From Chitinophagaceae bacterium (GTDB lineage: Bacteria > Bacteroidota > Bacteroidia > Chitinophagales > Chitinophagaceae), in contig JAHBTK010000001.1 in NCBI GenBank assembly GCA_019638625.1, positions 797,434 through 861,433 on the forward strand: a stretch of DNA of 64,000 nt, read 5' to 3'. Below, piece after piece: positions 24,597 through 35,200 of the stretch (its first letter is position 1; each line of letters starts with the position of its first letter). The position numbers were made by a program, and so were the translations under genes. The notes under the pieces were generated by a model, which was not told the origin of the DNA, did no database searches, and saw only the letters and a program-made list of their open reading frames with translations.

Positions 24597-25813
24597 CAGT
24601 GTCCGGGGTTTGTGGTGAGTTGATCGCTGTACCAGGAAAGGAACTGCTTTACGAGGTATTCTTCGCCGGCAATAGGCCCCGGCAGGTAACCACCGGAACA
24701 AATGCCGCGGTAAGTGCCCTCTGCGAGACTTTGGTCCTGTGCATTGGTTTGTGTCCAAACCTTTGTCAGGTCATCGAGATCATAGTCAATACCCTCTACC
24801 GCATCTGCTGCTACCAGCCATTTGGTCCGCACAAGGGTCCGGTCAACCGATAATGGAAAGACCGCGAACGTGATGATATGATCGCTCAGAAAATGATTCC
24901 ATGAATTGGGATGGGTCCATAAAGAAAGACCGCTTCCTTCCGGTCGCCGGAAATTACCGAGCAGCTTTTTACAGGCGTGTTCGGGCTTGAGGGTATGCGA
25001 AAGGCACCCGTTGGCCAGCGGCAGCCGAACGGTGCGGAACCATAGTCCGTCCGGGAACTCTATCAGGTCGTGGGGAAGACCGAGGCTTTCCCACTCTCTT
25101 TCTTTTTCCTGCAGGATCTCCTGGAACTGCACTTCCGAAGCCTGCTGAAGATTATCTTTATCAAGGCCTTTTCCAAAACCCGAGCTGTAAAGCGGTACCA
25201 GCAGTTCAGGGTGATTGGTGTCGCAATGCAGGCACTCCCTGTTGTTCTCTATCACCAGTTTCCAGTTGCAGGCTTCTATAATATCTTTCTGGCAGGCTAT
25301 TTTGGTTGTAGCTGCCTGGTAGGGCGCGAGATAGGGTGTAAGCATGTTACGCACGGTCTCAATATCATCCGGTGCAGGTGAGCTGAGGCAAACATAAATG
25401 AGCCCGCCTATCACAGCCACCTGTATGGGATTGAGCCCGAAATTTTCTTTGGGGAAGTCTGCATCCATACCACGGGCGCGCAGCAGCTTTCCGCTGAGAT
25501 CATAGGTCCAGTTGTGGTAAGGGCAGGAGATGCCTTTGCGATTGCCCCGCTCGCCCTGTAGCAGTTCGTGACCACGGTGCCGGCATACATTGTAAAATCC
25601 CCGCACTTCTCCGCCCTGCCCGCGCTGCAGAAAAAAAGACCGTGTTCCGATTTTTAAAGTAATGTAATCGCCTGGTTTCGGAAGGTCCGCCTCGCAAGCC
25701 ACATAGATCCATTTACTGTAAAATATCTTTTCCAACTCCTCCTCAAAGATCTCGTTGCTTGTATAAAAACGTGCAGGTAGTGTGAAGTCTGGATCAATTC
25801 CGGTAAGGGGCAT
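24596..25813 (-). CDS. Rieske oxygenase, glycine betaine demethylase-like
   Basis: 405 residues. The N-terminal Rieske 2Fe-2S site is intact: NVCRHRGHELL and ISCPYHNWTYD. The catalytic domain has NRECLHCDTNHPELL with the mononuclear iron histidines. Size and context fit the oxygenase of glycine betaine demethylation (GbcA-like), converting betaine to dimethylglycine and formaldehyde. Proline betaine or carnitine oxygenases are close relatives and cannot be excluded by sequence alone. It heads the reverse arm, divergent from the permease at 26006. The reductase component these enzymes need (GbcB-like) is not in the window, which is noteworthy. Confidence 0.85.
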   Translation of the reverse strand: MPLTGIDPDFTLPARFYTSNEIFEEELEKIFYSKWIYVACEADLPKPGDYITLKIGTRSFFLQRGQGGEVRGFYNVCRHRGHELLQGERGNRKGISCPYHNWTYDLSGKLLRARGMDADFPKENFGLNPIQVAVIGGLIYVCLSSPAPDDIETVRNMLTPYLAPYQAATTKIACQKDIIEACNWKLVIENNRECLHCDTNHPELLVPLYSSGFGKGLDKDNLQQASEVQFQEILQEKEREWESLGLPHDLIEFPDGLWFRTVRLPLANGCLSHTLKPEHACKKLLGNFRRPEGSGLSLWTHPNSWNHFLSDHIITFAVFPLSVDRTLVRTKWLVAADAVEGIDYDLDDLTKVWTQTNAQDQSLAEGTYRGICSGGYLPGPIAGEEYLVKQFLSWYSDQLTTNPGH

Positions 25814-26005
25814 GGTGATCTTTTTTGTAATTCGGACTCAGATGCAAAAACTAAATTATATCATAAATATAGGCTGTTATTTAATATTCCGCCGGAGGAA
25901 AGATTAAAAAAAATAGTGCAGGACTGGAAAAATATAAAACAAATGCACTCTTTTCTGCAGATATATTCTATATTCATTTAAAAGACCAAAACCTGCCGTT
26001 CCAAT

Positions 26006-27490
26006 ATGAAAGATTCTCCGGTTACTGACAATAATGATCTGGCCAGTTTTGGCTATCGCCAGGAATTAAAGCGTTCGATAGGTAGCTTCTCCAGTTTTGC
26101 TGCAGGCTTTTCGTATATTTCAATTCTTACCGGTCTTTTTCAAATGTTCCATTTGGGGTATGGAGTAGCCGGTCCCGCATTTTTCTGGACCTGGCCCTGT
26201 GTGCTCGCGGGTCAGTTACTGGTGGCGCTTTGCTTTGCAGAACTGGCTTCCAGGTTTCCTTTGAGCGGTGGCGTATATCAATGGGCAAAGTTTACCGGGA
26301 GCCGTTTTTTGGGATGGATGACAGGCTGGATCTATCTGGCCTGTCTCGTTGTTACCCTTGCGGCCGTGGCGATGGCGCTCCAGGTAAGCCTTCCACAGAT
26401 ATCATCTGTTTTCCAACTCATCGGCACTGTAGGCGACCCGAAATCAATTGCTGTAAATGCTATTTTGCTCGGTTCTATCCTGATCGTTATAAGTACTATC
26501 ATCAATGTCAGAGGCATAAAGCTTCTGGCGGTGATCAACAATATTGGTGTTTTTGCAGAATTGATCGGGATTATAGTACTGATAGTCATGCTGTTCTTAA
26601 AAAGAGTGCGACCTTCGGCTGAAGCCGTTGTTTATGTCAGCGATACTGCCGGAGCTTTTCCTGATATGAGTATTTTAATGGCGGCTGCCGCCCTTACCGC
26701 TTCCTATGTGTTGTATGGATTTGATACGGCAGGAACACTGGCTGAAGAAACGCATGATCCCCGTAAAAAGGCGCCCCGTGCGATATTGCAGGCGCTCATT
26801 GCCGCCGGGCTTGGCGGATTACTGATACTGCTTTTTGCCCTTATGGCGGCGCCGGACCTGGGCAACCCGGGTTTGGGGAGCATCAGCGGAGGATTGCCGA
26901 TGCTGGTGAAATCGGTATTGGGTGAAACCCCGGGTATTCTTTTTCTGTGGGTGGTGATCCTTGCCATCATTGTGTGCACCTTTGCCGTGCATTCCGGGGC
27001 AGTACGGTTAATGTACGCCATGGGACGTGACGGACACCTGCCCTTCAGCAGATCCTTATCGCAGGTTTCCCGCAAGACCGGAGTTCCTGTTTTAGCTACC
27101 CTGCTTGCGGGATCGGCAGCTATCACTATCCTGGCAATGAATATCCGGTTTCCGAAAGTGTTTGAGTTAGTGACCTCTATCGCTATATTGTGGGCAAACC
27201 TGGCCTACTGGATCGTCATGGCGGTTCAACTGAAAAACAGGTTTACAATGGCACGGAATGGGGGCGATAAGGAGTCAAAATTTAAATTGGGCAAATGGGG
27301 ATTCCCGGTCAATATTTTAGCCCTGCTGTGGAGTAGTTTCATGGTGATCAATGTATCGTGGCCGCGCACTGCCACCTATGGTGAAGGGTGGTATAACCAG
27401 TATGCAGCCTGGATATATACCGCGGGTTTGATTTTTATCGGAGTGCTGATTTACTATTTTAAGTCAGTAAAAAAACAGAGCATTTCTTAA
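26006..27490 (+). CDS. APC-family permease, probably for choline or a related amine
   Basis: 494 residues with about 12 membrane helices in the pattern of the amino acid-polyamine-organocation family. Examples are GSFSSFAAGFSYISILTGLFQM (helix 1) and AGQLLVALCFAELASRFPLSGGVYQWAKF, which holds the family consensus. Hydrophobic segments continue to YTAGLIFIGVLIYYF at the C-terminus. It opens the forward arm, with 8 bases to betB, so it probably imports the substrate of the pathway (choline, betaine or betaine aldehyde). Family members also carry amino acids, GABA and ethanolamine; the substrate is inferred from the neighbouring betB and betA. Confidence 0.85.
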   Translation: MKDSPVTDNNDLASFGYRQELKRSIGSFSSFAAGFSYISILTGLFQMFHLGYGVAGPAFFWTWPCVLAGQLLVALCFAELASRFPLSGGVYQWAKFTGSRFLGWMTGWIYLACLVVTLAAVAMALQVSLPQISSVFQLIGTVGDPKSIAVNAILLGSILIVISTIINVRGIKLLAVINNIGVFAELIGIIVLIVMLFLKRVRPSAEAVVYVSDTAGAFPDMSILMAAAALTASYVLYGFDTAGTLAEETHDPRKKAPRAILQALIAAGLGGLLILLFALMAAPDLGNPGLGSISGGLPMLVKSVLGETPGILFLWVVILAIIVCTFAVHSGAVRLMYAMGRDGHLPFSRSLSQVSRKTGVPVLATLLAGSAAITILAMNIRFPKVFELVTSIAILWANLAYWIVMAVQLKNRFTMARNGGDKESKFKLGKWGFPVNILALLWSSFMVINVSWPRTATYGEGWYNQYAAWIYTAGLIFIGVLIYYFKSVKKQSIS

Positions 27491-27497
27491 CAGGTAT

Positions 27498-28961
27498 ATG
27501 GTATACACTCAATTTATAGAGGGCGTTTTAACTGCAGGCTCAAACAGGGAGTCATGGATCAACTATAACCCGGCCAATAATGAGCCATTGGGAGAAGTTT
27601 TCCAGGCTACCACTGAGGATGTTGAAGCAGCGGTGGCGTCATCAGAAAAAGCTTTCCGGGTCTGGCGCGCCAAAACCGGGGCAGAACGGGGCAGGGTTTT
27701 ATTAAAAGCAGCCGATATCTTAAGGTCCCGGTTGGAACAAATGGCGCTGGTAGAAACGCAAGACGTTGGAAAGCCCATTGCAGAATCGCTGGCGGTAGAT
27801 ATCACTTCGGCGGCGGATGCCCTGGAATATTTTGGAGGAATGGCCGCCGGTATTCATGGAGAGTATTTTGATCTGAAGAACGCCTTCGGTTATACGCGTC
27901 CGGAACCTTTAGGCGTTTGTGCCGGGATCGGCGCATGGAACTACCCGATCCAGATCGCCGCATGGAAGGCTGCCCCCGCATTGGCCTGCGGCAATGCCAT
28001 GATCTTTAAACCATCTGAACTTACACCTGCAACGGCGCTCGGGCTTGCACAGGTTTTTATGGATGCGGGCGCTCCTGCAGGGTTGTTCAATGTGGTGCAG
28101 GGTGACGGCAGGATTGGAAAACTGCTGGTTGATCATCCGGGTATAGCAAAAATTTCTTTGACAGGCTCTGTGCCCACCGGTAAAAAAATACTGGCAGGCG
28201 CCGCTGCCCAACTTAAAAGGGTCACGCTTGAACTCGGTGGAAAATCTCCGCTCATCATTTTTGAGGATGCAGACCTGGACAATGCGGTATCAGCAGCGCT
28301 GCTGGCCAACTTTTATACGCAGGGTGAAGTTTGTTCAAACGGTACAAGGGTATTTGTGCATCGAAAAATGTATGATGCATTTTTAAAACAACTGAAAGAA
28401 AGGACGGAAAAGATCAGGATAGGAGATCCGGCAGACCCCGATACGCAGTTAGGTGCCTTGATCAGTAAAGCACACATGGAAAAAGTGATCGGTTTTATCC
28501 ATTCCGGGAAAGCTGCAGGCGCCACATTGGTGACAGGAGGTTTTCAACCCGCAAAAGATTTTAAAGGGCGGGACATCCGCTCCGGCAATTTTATTGCTCC
28601 TGCCATTTTTACGGATTGCAATGACGGCATGGACATTTGCAAAGAAGAGATCTTTGGCCCGGTGCTTTCCATACTCAGCTTTAACACAGAAGAAGAAGTG
28701 ATAGAAAGAGCAAATAATACCGCTTATGGTTTGGCGGCAGGCATATTTACCAATGATATCAAACGGGGTCACAGGGTCATTCATCAATTGCAGGCAGGTA
28801 CCTGCTGGATCAATAATTATAATATAACACCCATTGAAATTCCGTTTGGTGGTTATAAACAATCCGGCCTGGGCCGGGAGAATAGCCTTGCAGCTATTCA
28901 ACAGTACACCCAGGTAAAAACAGTATACGTAGAATTAGGAAATGTAGAATCCCCTTATTAA
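27498..28961 (+). CDS. betB: Betaine-aldehyde dehydrogenase
   Basis: 487 residues of the NAD(P)-dependent aldehyde dehydrogenase family. The cofactor region ([20 protein letters not shown]), the catalytic Glu in [10 protein letters not shown] and the catalytic Cys in [12 protein letters not shown] are all present. So is the C-terminal [15 protein letters not shown]. Length and neighbouring betA support betaine-aldehyde dehydrogenase, giving glycine betaine. It starts 8 bases after the permease and its stop is next to the betA start (28963), so the three genes are one transcript. Confidence 0.92.
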   Translation: MVYTQFIEGVLTAGSNRESWINYNPANNEPLGEVFQATTEDVEAAVASSEKAFRVWRAKTGAERGRVLLKAADILRSRLEQMALVETQDVGKPIAESLAVDITSAADALEYFGGMAAGIHGEYFDLKNAFGYTRPEPLGVCAGIGAWNYPIQIAAWKAAPALACGNAMIFKPSELTPATALGLAQVFMDAGAPAGLFNVVQGDGRIGKLLVDHPGIAKISLTGSVPTGKKILAGAAAQLKRVTLELGGKSPLIIFEDADLDNAVSAALLANFYTQGEVCSNGTRVFVHRKMYDAFLKQLKERTEKIRIGDPADPDTQLGALISKAHMEKVIGFIHSGKAAGATLVTGGFQPAKDFKGRDIRSGNFIAPAIFTDCNDGMDICKEEIFGPVLSILSFNTEEEVIERANNTAYGLAAGIFTNDIKRGHRVIHQLQAGTCWINNYNITPIEIPFGGYKQSGLGRENSLAAIQQYTQVKTVYVELGNVESPY

Positions 28962-28962
28962 A

Positions 28963-30609
28963 ATGGAAAAAATTTTTGACACGATCATTATCGGAGGAGG
29001 ATCAGCCGGCTGTGTGCTGGCAAACCGTTTAAGTGAAGATCCGGACCATAAAGTATTGGTGCTTGAAGCGGGAAGAACAGATTCCTGGTGGGATATTTTT
29101 ATTCATATGCCCGCCGCACTTACCTATCCTATTGGCAGTAAGTATTACGACTGGCAATACGAATCGGAGCCTGAGCCGTTCATGAATAACCGGCGCGTGT
29201 ATCATGCCCGTGGAAAAGTGCTGGGTGGTTCCAGTTCCATCAACGGCATGATCTTCATAAGGGGTAATCCACTGGATTATGAAAAGTGGGCGAAAGACCC
29301 TGGAATGGAAACATGGGATTATGCGCATTGTCTTCCTTATTTTAAAAAGTCTGAAAACAGGGTCGCCGGAACAAACGAGTTTCGTGGGGGTGGGGGACCG
29401 TTGCATCTTGAAACGGGGCCTGCGACCAACCCATTGTTCAAAGCATTCTTTAGTTCCGCCAAACAGGCGGGTTATCCCCTGACTGAGGATGTGAATGGAT
29501 TTCAGCAGGAAGGTTTTGGTATGTTCGACCGCAATATTAAAAAAGGAAAGCGTTGGTCTGCATCGGATGCCTACCTGCATCCTGTTTTGGGAAAACGGAA
29601 AAACCTGGAGGTGATCTGCGGCGCCCTTACCACCAAAATCCTTTTCTCAGGAAAGCGTGCCGTGGGTGTGGAGTTCTTAAAAGGAAACAGTTTGCAGAAG
29701 GTTACGGCAGGCGAAGTGATCTGCTGTGGCGGCGCCATTAATTCTCCCCAGGTGCTCCAGCTATCCGGCATTGGAGATGCTACAGCGCTGAAATCTGCAG
29801 GCGTGGAAGTCTTGCACGATCTGCCTGGCGTTGGTCAGAACTTGCAGGATCATCTCGAGGTATATATTCAATATGCCTGTAAAAAACCGGTGAGTGTGTG
29901 GCCGGCCCTGAAATGGTATAACAAACCCTGGGTAGGCTTGCAGTGGATGTTATTCAAGAAGGGACCTGCATCCACCAATCATTTTGAAGGCGGAGGATTT
30001 ATCAGGAGCAATGAAACGGTTGCTTACCCTAATCTTCAATTTCATTTTTTACCGGTGGCTATACGATATGATGGTAGTTCGCCCTCCGGCGGGCATGGCT
30101 ACCAGGTGCATGTGGGTCCGATGAATTCTGACGCCAGGGGGTCTGTGATGATCAGGTCATCCGATCCGAAGGAGAAGCCGGCCATCCGGTTCAATTATCT
30201 TTCTACAGAACAGGATCGCAGGGAGTGGGTCGAAGCCATCCGTTGTGCCCGGAAAATTTTAAATCAGCCGGCGATGGCCGAATTTAATGGTGGTGAGCTC
30301 TCACCCGGACCCTCGGTTGATACCGATGAGCAAATACTGGATTGGGTAAAACGTGATTCTGAAACGGCACTGCATCCATCCTGTACCTGTAAGATGGGCA
30401 CGGATAATATGTCTGTAGTAGATCCACTCACCTTACGTGTGCATGGGATTGACGGCTTACGGGTGGTTGATGGAAGTATAATGCCGTATGTAACTAACGG
30501 CAACCTGTATGCGCCGATTATGATGATTGCGGAAAAGGCTGCCGATATCATTGCAGGAAAGCAACCGCTTGCACCTGAAAAAGTTGATTTTTACAGGAAG
30601 CCGGGCTAA
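28963..30609 (+). CDS. betA: Choline dehydrogenase (GMC oxidoreductase)
   Basis: 548 residues. The N-terminal FAD site is [21 protein letters not shown]. The GMC signature 1 region reads [19 protein letters not shown] and signature 2 is near [15 protein letters not shown]. The C-terminal catalytic His-containing block [10 protein letters not shown] and the final [17 protein letters not shown] complete the family. No signal peptide; BetA enzymes are membrane-associated and use a respiratory acceptor. It oxidises choline to betaine aldehyde. It is the last gene of the forward arm; a small hairpin lies at its stop. Confidence 0.93.
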   Translation: MEKIFDTIIIGGGSAGCVLANRLSEDPDHKVLVLEAGRTDSWWDIFIHMPAALTYPIGSKYYDWQYESEPEPFMNNRRVYHARGKVLGGSSSINGMIFIRGNPLDYEKWAKDPGMETWDYAHCLPYFKKSENRVAGTNEFRGGGGPLHLETGPATNPLFKAFFSSAKQAGYPLTEDVNGFQQEGFGMFDRNIKKGKRWSASDAYLHPVLGKRKNLEVICGALTTKILFSGKRAVGVEFLKGNSLQKVTAGEVICCGGAINSPQVLQLSGIGDATALKSAGVEVLHDLPGVGQNLQDHLEVYIQYACKKPVSVWPALKWYNKPWVGLQWMLFKKGPASTNHFEGGGFIRSNETVAYPNLQFHFLPVAIRYDGSSPSGGHGYQVHVGPMNSDARGSVMIRSSDPKEKPAIRFNYLSTEQDRREWVEAIRCARKILNQPAMAEFNGGELSPGPSVDTDEQILDWVKRDSETALHPSCTCKMGTDNMSVVDPLTLRVHGIDGLRVVDGSIMPYVTNGNLYAPIMMIAEKAADIIAGKQPLAPEKVDFYRKPG

Positions 30610-30618
30610 ACCGGCTTC
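30597..30618 (+). terminator. Hairpin at the end of betA
   Basis: GAAGCCGG (30597-30604) pairs perfectly with CCGGCTTC (30611-30618) around a 6-base loop containing the stop codon. No strong T tract follows, so it may be a weak terminator or an mRNA end-protecting hairpin. Confidence 0.45.
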
Positions 30619-30696
30619 GCCTTATTGAACGGCTTATACAAGATAACAGGTGGATTGAAGAGGAATTGCCGGATATGATAAGCATGATAATTGACT

Positions 30697-30930
30697 AAAT
30701 CTCCATTAAGCATTCATAAGCTTCAATTTGACCAGAAATTGTATCATCTGCTTTGCTGCCGTTGTTGGTGTTGTGCATAGCTCATTGTGCTTCGGCTTCA
30801 CCAACAACATTCCAGACTCCTGTTGTTGGTACGCCAACCGCATTCCCGCCCTGCATACCAACAACGGCGAAGCAAATCTCCATTAAGCATTCATAAGCTT
30901 AAATTTGACCAGAAATTATATTATCTGCTT
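30697..30930. repeat. 57-bp direct repeat flanking a 120-bp double-hairpin insert
   Basis: Bases 30697-30753 and 30874-30930 are 57-bp direct copies with 3 differences. The 120 bases between them hold two perfect 10-bp stems: GTTGTTGGTG/CACCAACAAC (30761-30770 with 30799-30808) and GTTGTTGGTA/TACCAACAAC (30822-30831 with 30856-30865). The whole has the look of a small palindromic element with a long target-sequence duplication, or of a tandem duplication with internal foldback. No protein is encoded in the insert. This lies in the gap between betA and the TetR gene. Confidence 0.75.
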
Positions 30931-31059
30931 AATATTGTTGGGGGCACAGGACTTACCTGTCATGCCATTTTTTTAAATGATTATCCCAGTGTAATTGTCA
31001 ACGTTGTAGGGGCTACTATCGGGCCGAGCGCTGTTTTTCTGCTTTTACGGAAGAAATAA
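30874..31059 (+). pseudogene. C-terminal remnant of a small membrane protein gene
   Basis: In the frame ending at 31059 the sequence reads KLKFDQKLYYLLNIVGGTGL, then a hydrophobic NDYPSVIVNVVGATIGPSAVFLLLRKK. This looks like the second half of a two- or three-helix inner-membrane protein resembling CBU_0592-type proteins (from memory). The first helix and start are missing; upstream is the repeat and hairpin insert. The 3' end overlaps the convergent TetR gene by 44 bases. It is probably not functional. Confidence 0.5.
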
Positions 31060-31648
31060 GATTGAGTTGCGCCAGAGCCTGTTTCTTGTACTGTAATAAT
31101 TTTTCCCGGTACTCTTTTTTATTTTTTACAAGACTCAGATAATAGTACGCGCCATCCACGAGTACAAAAATGATGTCAGCGGCAAGGGCGGGATCTTCAA
31201 CTGTAAGCGAGCCTTCTTTCTTACAGTCCACTATCAACTCTTTGAGATTTAATCTCAACGTATCCAAAAGATTTTTGTATTTTTCTTTGATGATTTCATT
31301 ACGAAAGGTCAGCGAATAGCAGCTATAGGAAACGCTGTCGTCGAACAGGGTATTCCATTTATTGGAAAAGATATTATCCAGTACGGTCAGCAGGTTCTTT
31401 TTGGCATTTCCTTTTTTTGGGGATGATACCTTATAGATCAACAGGTATTTGTCAAGAATATATTCAATAAGGGCATATACCAGGTGTTCCCTGGTTTGAA
31501 AATAGTGAATGACAAGACTGGGGTTGATATTGATAAGCGCTGCCGTCTTCGCTATCGATGCATTCTCCAGTCCTCCTTTCTTGGCCAATTTATAAAAAGC
31601 TGTAATGATTTCCTTTTGACGAGAGTGTTTTAAACTTTTTCTTCCCAT
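31016..31648 (-). CDS. TetR-family transcriptional regulator
   Basis: About 210 residues from ATG 31648; an in-frame start at 31684 would add 12. The N-terminal HTH is clear: QKEIITAFYKLAKKGGLENASIAKTAALININPSLVIHYFQTREHLVYAL. The C-terminal two-thirds is helical and should bind the ligand, ending in a Lys-rich tail. Neighbours are the choline/betaine locus on one side and SusC/SusD on the other, so it could be a BetI-like repressor of either. A perfect 30-bp palindrome at 31834-31863, 186 bases upstream of its start, is the obvious operator candidate and lies in the shared gap. Confidence 0.88.
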   Translation of the reverse strand: MGRKSLKHSRQKEIITAFYKLAKKGGLENASIAKTAALININPSLVIHYFQTREHLVYALIEYILDKYLLIYKVSSPKKGNAKKNLLTVLDNIFSNKWNTLFDDSVSYSCYSLTFRNEIIKEKYKNLLDTLRLNLKELIVDCKKEGSLTVEDPALAADIIFVLVDGAYYYLSLVKNKKEYREKLLQYKKQALAQLNLISSVKAEKQRSAR

Positions 31649-31833
31649 GGTGTAAGTTGTATGGAGCCTTTTTCTTTGCGGCAAATATATAAAGTAGCGC
31701 TGATTGCCTGTTTGTGCTTCAAAAAATAGTTTAAAGGTTCTCCGCCCCCGTCGTTTATAAAATTACTGCACTATATGCGAGAGCCGGGACAACGTTTTTC
31801 AGCGTTATATTAAATTGTGATGAAATTTTTATT

Positions 31834-31863
31834 AAATAAATTGAACAATTGTTCAATTTATTT
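31834..31863. promoter_or_regulatory. Perfect 30-bp palindrome, candidate TetR operator
   Basis: The 30 bases 31834-31863 are a perfect palindrome with central core TTGAACAATTGTTCAA and A/T flanks. Dimeric TetR proteins bind such sites. It lies in the 624-base gap between the TetR start (31648) and susC (32273), so it could control both directions. I found no obvious second copy near the bet or sox starts by eye. Confidence 0.6.
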
Positions 31864-31902
31864 TGTAGAATAATAAATAATTTTCATATTTGTTAAGGAG
31901 AT

Positions 31903-32085
31903 TTGATCGCTGGGGCTATAGTGATATTTTTTGCCTGTTGCTGTTTAATACTTCTGCTTGCATACGCACAGAAGAGAGGGGGTATCCTGAGCAGTATTTT
32001 TAACAGCGCCCGCAGTCCTGTTCCGGTGGTTTCCCTTCATGGAAAGTATATGGACAATAGCGGGGTAATTATTATGGTGAGATAA
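31903..32085 (+). CDS. Possible 60-residue membrane peptide
   Basis: An open frame starting with TTG at 31903 has a hydrophobic first half (IAGAIVIFFACCCLILLLAYAQ), like a single membrane segment. AAGGAG lies directly before it, but only 2 bases from the TTG, which is too close for a normal start. The rest of the gap up to susC at 32273 holds nothing that I can recognise apart from A/T-rich promoter-like sequence. Low confidence. Confidence 0.25.
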   Translation: MIAGAIVIFFACCCLILLLAYAQKRGGILSSIFNSARSPVPVVSLHGKYMDNSGVIIMVR

Positions 32086-32272
32086 TATCCTGTAGTCCTG
32101 AATCGGTAAAACAGATAATATTTGATATGTTATTGTCTTTTTTTATATGTACCTTGAATAACAAACTACCAGACCATAACGATTGGGTTTAAATATAACA
32201 CTTGATTAATGCTTTTATTTTAATCGTTTTCTCAGACTATGACTTGTTTTTTATCATCTAATTTTTGTTTTT

Positions 32273-35200
32273 ATGAAAAAAACTAAACTGCTTCTTTATC
32301 TGCTTTTTTTTAATTTCTTACTGTTGCAGGCCCAGGAAAGGGCGGTGCGCGGCAGTGTTTTTGACAATACGGGCAACCCGTTGTCTTCGGTTTCTGTTCG
32401 GGAGAAAAATACCAGTAATGGTACGCTTACCGACGACGAGGGTAAGTACCAGATCTCGGTAAAGTCCCCGCAAAGTATCCTGGAGTTCTCAATAGTGGGG
32501 TATAAATCCCAGGAAATAACGGTAGGCTCCCAGGCTTCGGTAGATATTGTGCTGGAACTGGAAAACTCCACTCTGGAAGATATTGTGGTAGTAGGCTACG
32601 GTACGCAGAAGAAAGTGAACCTTTCCGGCGCCGTGGACCAGGTGAAAGCAAGAGACTTACAAAACCGCCCGATCGCGAATGTGTCGCAGGGGTTACAGGG
32701 CATGGTACCCAACCTGAATATCCGGTTCGCCTCGGGCCAACCCGGTGCTGCGCCGGATATCAACATCAGGGGTATCACCTCCATTAACGGCGGGGGACCA
32801 CTTATCCTGGTGGACGGGGTCCAGACATCTGCTGCGGAGCTCAATCTTTTAGCTGCACAGGATATTGAATCGATGTCAGTTATTAAAGACGCTTCCGCCG
32901 CCGCTATTTACGGGGCTAGGGCTGCTTTTGGCGTTATCCTGATCACTACCAAGAAAGGTGGAGATGTGGGTGCGAAAGTTAACTATTCCAATAACTTCAG
33001 CATGAACCGTCCGACCGTTATGCCTAAGATGGTAACGGATCCCTATATCTTTTCCCGTTTACTTCAGTTGTCTACGGACAATACACCCTGGAACAATGTG
33101 AGTTACAGCGACCAGTTCTATGCATATGCCAAAGAACGCTCCGAAAACCCTTCTGTGCCCGGCGCAAGGGAAAACCCTACGGCTCCCGGAGAATGGGAAT
33201 ATATGGGCAACCGCGACTGGAGTCGTTATTTTATGGACGAATTCAATTTCAACCAGAATCATGATCTCTCGATCAACGGAGTCAGTGAAAACAATAAGGT
33301 AAGATATTACCTGTCGGGCGGGTACAACCGGCAAAACAGTCCCCTGGCACTAGCGAAAGATGTATTTGACCGGTATAGTCTCCGGGCCAAAGTTGATTAT
33401 AACCTGAACAAATGGCTGAGTTTCGGAAACAATACTTTCTATACCAACTCTTTGCGGGAGGTGCCCAACTATTTCAGTCCCTGGGATACCTACAATCATT
33501 TTCCCACTGCATTTGATAAGAACCCGGACGGCACCTGGGCCAATACCAGTGTGGGCAGGGCTGCCGCCCAGATCGTGGATGGCGGCGTGTACACTTCCAG
33601 GCAAAACATGATCCAGTCAACCTTTAGCGGTGAAATGAATTTCTGGGATCGGTTGCTGACAATTAATGCAGATTATACTTTCCGGAATACACAGACCGAT
33701 GGAAGGTGGAGTACCCAGAAATATAAGATCGGTTTTGGTCCCGGGGATGTAAGGGAAGAAGGACAAAGTGGCGCAGGTCGCTCCGGAGCGCTTGAGAATT
33801 ACCAGATCGTCAATGTGTACGGTACATTGAACAAAACCATTTCCAAACATGCCCTAACGGCGATACTGGGATTCAACCAGGAATCTCTCCGCTATGAATA
33901 CTTCACCGTTAACAGGGCAGACCTGATCTCATCATCTTTTCCTACCATACGGCTGGCAACTGGTCTGTGGGATGGTAGTGAGTCGATCAGCAGCTATGCT
34001 ATACGCGGTGTTTTCGGCAGGCTCAACTATATCTATAACAACCGTTATATAGTAGAGTTCAACGGGCGTTATGACGGGTCTTCCCGTTTCCCGAAAGACA
34101 AACGATTCGGTTTCTTTCCCTCTGCTTCGGTTGCCTGGAGAATTGACCAGGAAGATTTCATGAGCGGAATCACGCATATCGTGAACAACTTCAAAATAAG
34201 GGCTTCTTATGGTTCATTGGGTAACCAACTGGTGAGCAATTACGGTTATATTGCGTCAATGGGTTCCAGCCAATCCAACTATCTTATTGGCGACGGACGC
34301 CCATTGATCATTAACCCGTCCGGTCTGGTGTCTGATAACTATACCTGGGAGAAAGTGAATACTACGAATATTGGGATAGATCTCGGATTTTTAGGCGAGA
34401 AATTTACGGCCGTATTTGACTATTATACCCGCAATACCCTGGGTATGCTTGCCCCCGGTAAGCAGTTACCGGCGGTGCTGGGCGCAGGTGAGCCAAGTGA
34501 AAATTCCGCGGACCTGCAGACAAAGGGCTGGGAATTGACTCTGGGCTACCAGGACAGGGTTAGCCTGGGAGGCAGCCCCCTGAATTTCGGCGCCCGTTTT
34601 GTTCTGTCGGATTCCAGGAGCAAGATCAGCCACTTTGACAATCCTACAAACAACATTCTGCAATATTATAAAGGCATGCAGTTGGGCGAGATATGGGGAC
34701 TGGAAAGTGACGGGTTGTTTAAAAGTACGGACGAGATTTCCAAACTGGATCAGGAATCTATTATCCCCTGGGGCGCATTGTCCATTGTGCCGGGTTGGCC
34801 GAAATACGTTGACCAGGATGGTAACGGCGTCATAGAAAAGGGATACACGCTGGGTGATACCAAAGACCTGAAAATAATCGGTAATACAACACCGCGCTAT
34901 ATGTATGGATTGGATCTGAACGGAAGCTGGAAAGGGCTGGATGTAAGGGTATTCATGCAAGGCGTTGGTAAGCGGGATTATTACCCGCTGGACTACCTGT
35001 TCTTTGGTTTTTATCAACAACCTTACGGTAATACGTACCAGCATTTGCTGGACTTTTATCGCCCGGAAAATGATAATCCCACTCTAATGGCAAAGCACTC
35101 TCAGTCTTATATTGACGCAGGACTGGCCAATGCGAATACTGATAACCCCCGTTTTCCCATACTGCAAAACTGGATGGCGGATGCCAACCTGGGTACCCGG

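Noticed and set aside
22173..24758. Longer 861-residue start of the dimethylglycine oxidase
   Set aside because: The extra N-terminus is in a region that overlaps the Rieske gene and looks like out-of-frame sequence; the FAD motif begins at Met 24596.
17910..24758. Open frames opposite the sox and dimethylglycine oxidase genes
   Set aside because: High-GC shadows of well-supported genes; composition is unlike real proteins.
31903..32085. Small TTG-started membrane ORF as a confident gene
   Set aside because: The ribosome-binding motif is only 2 bases from the start and no family is recognised, so it is listed only at low confidence.
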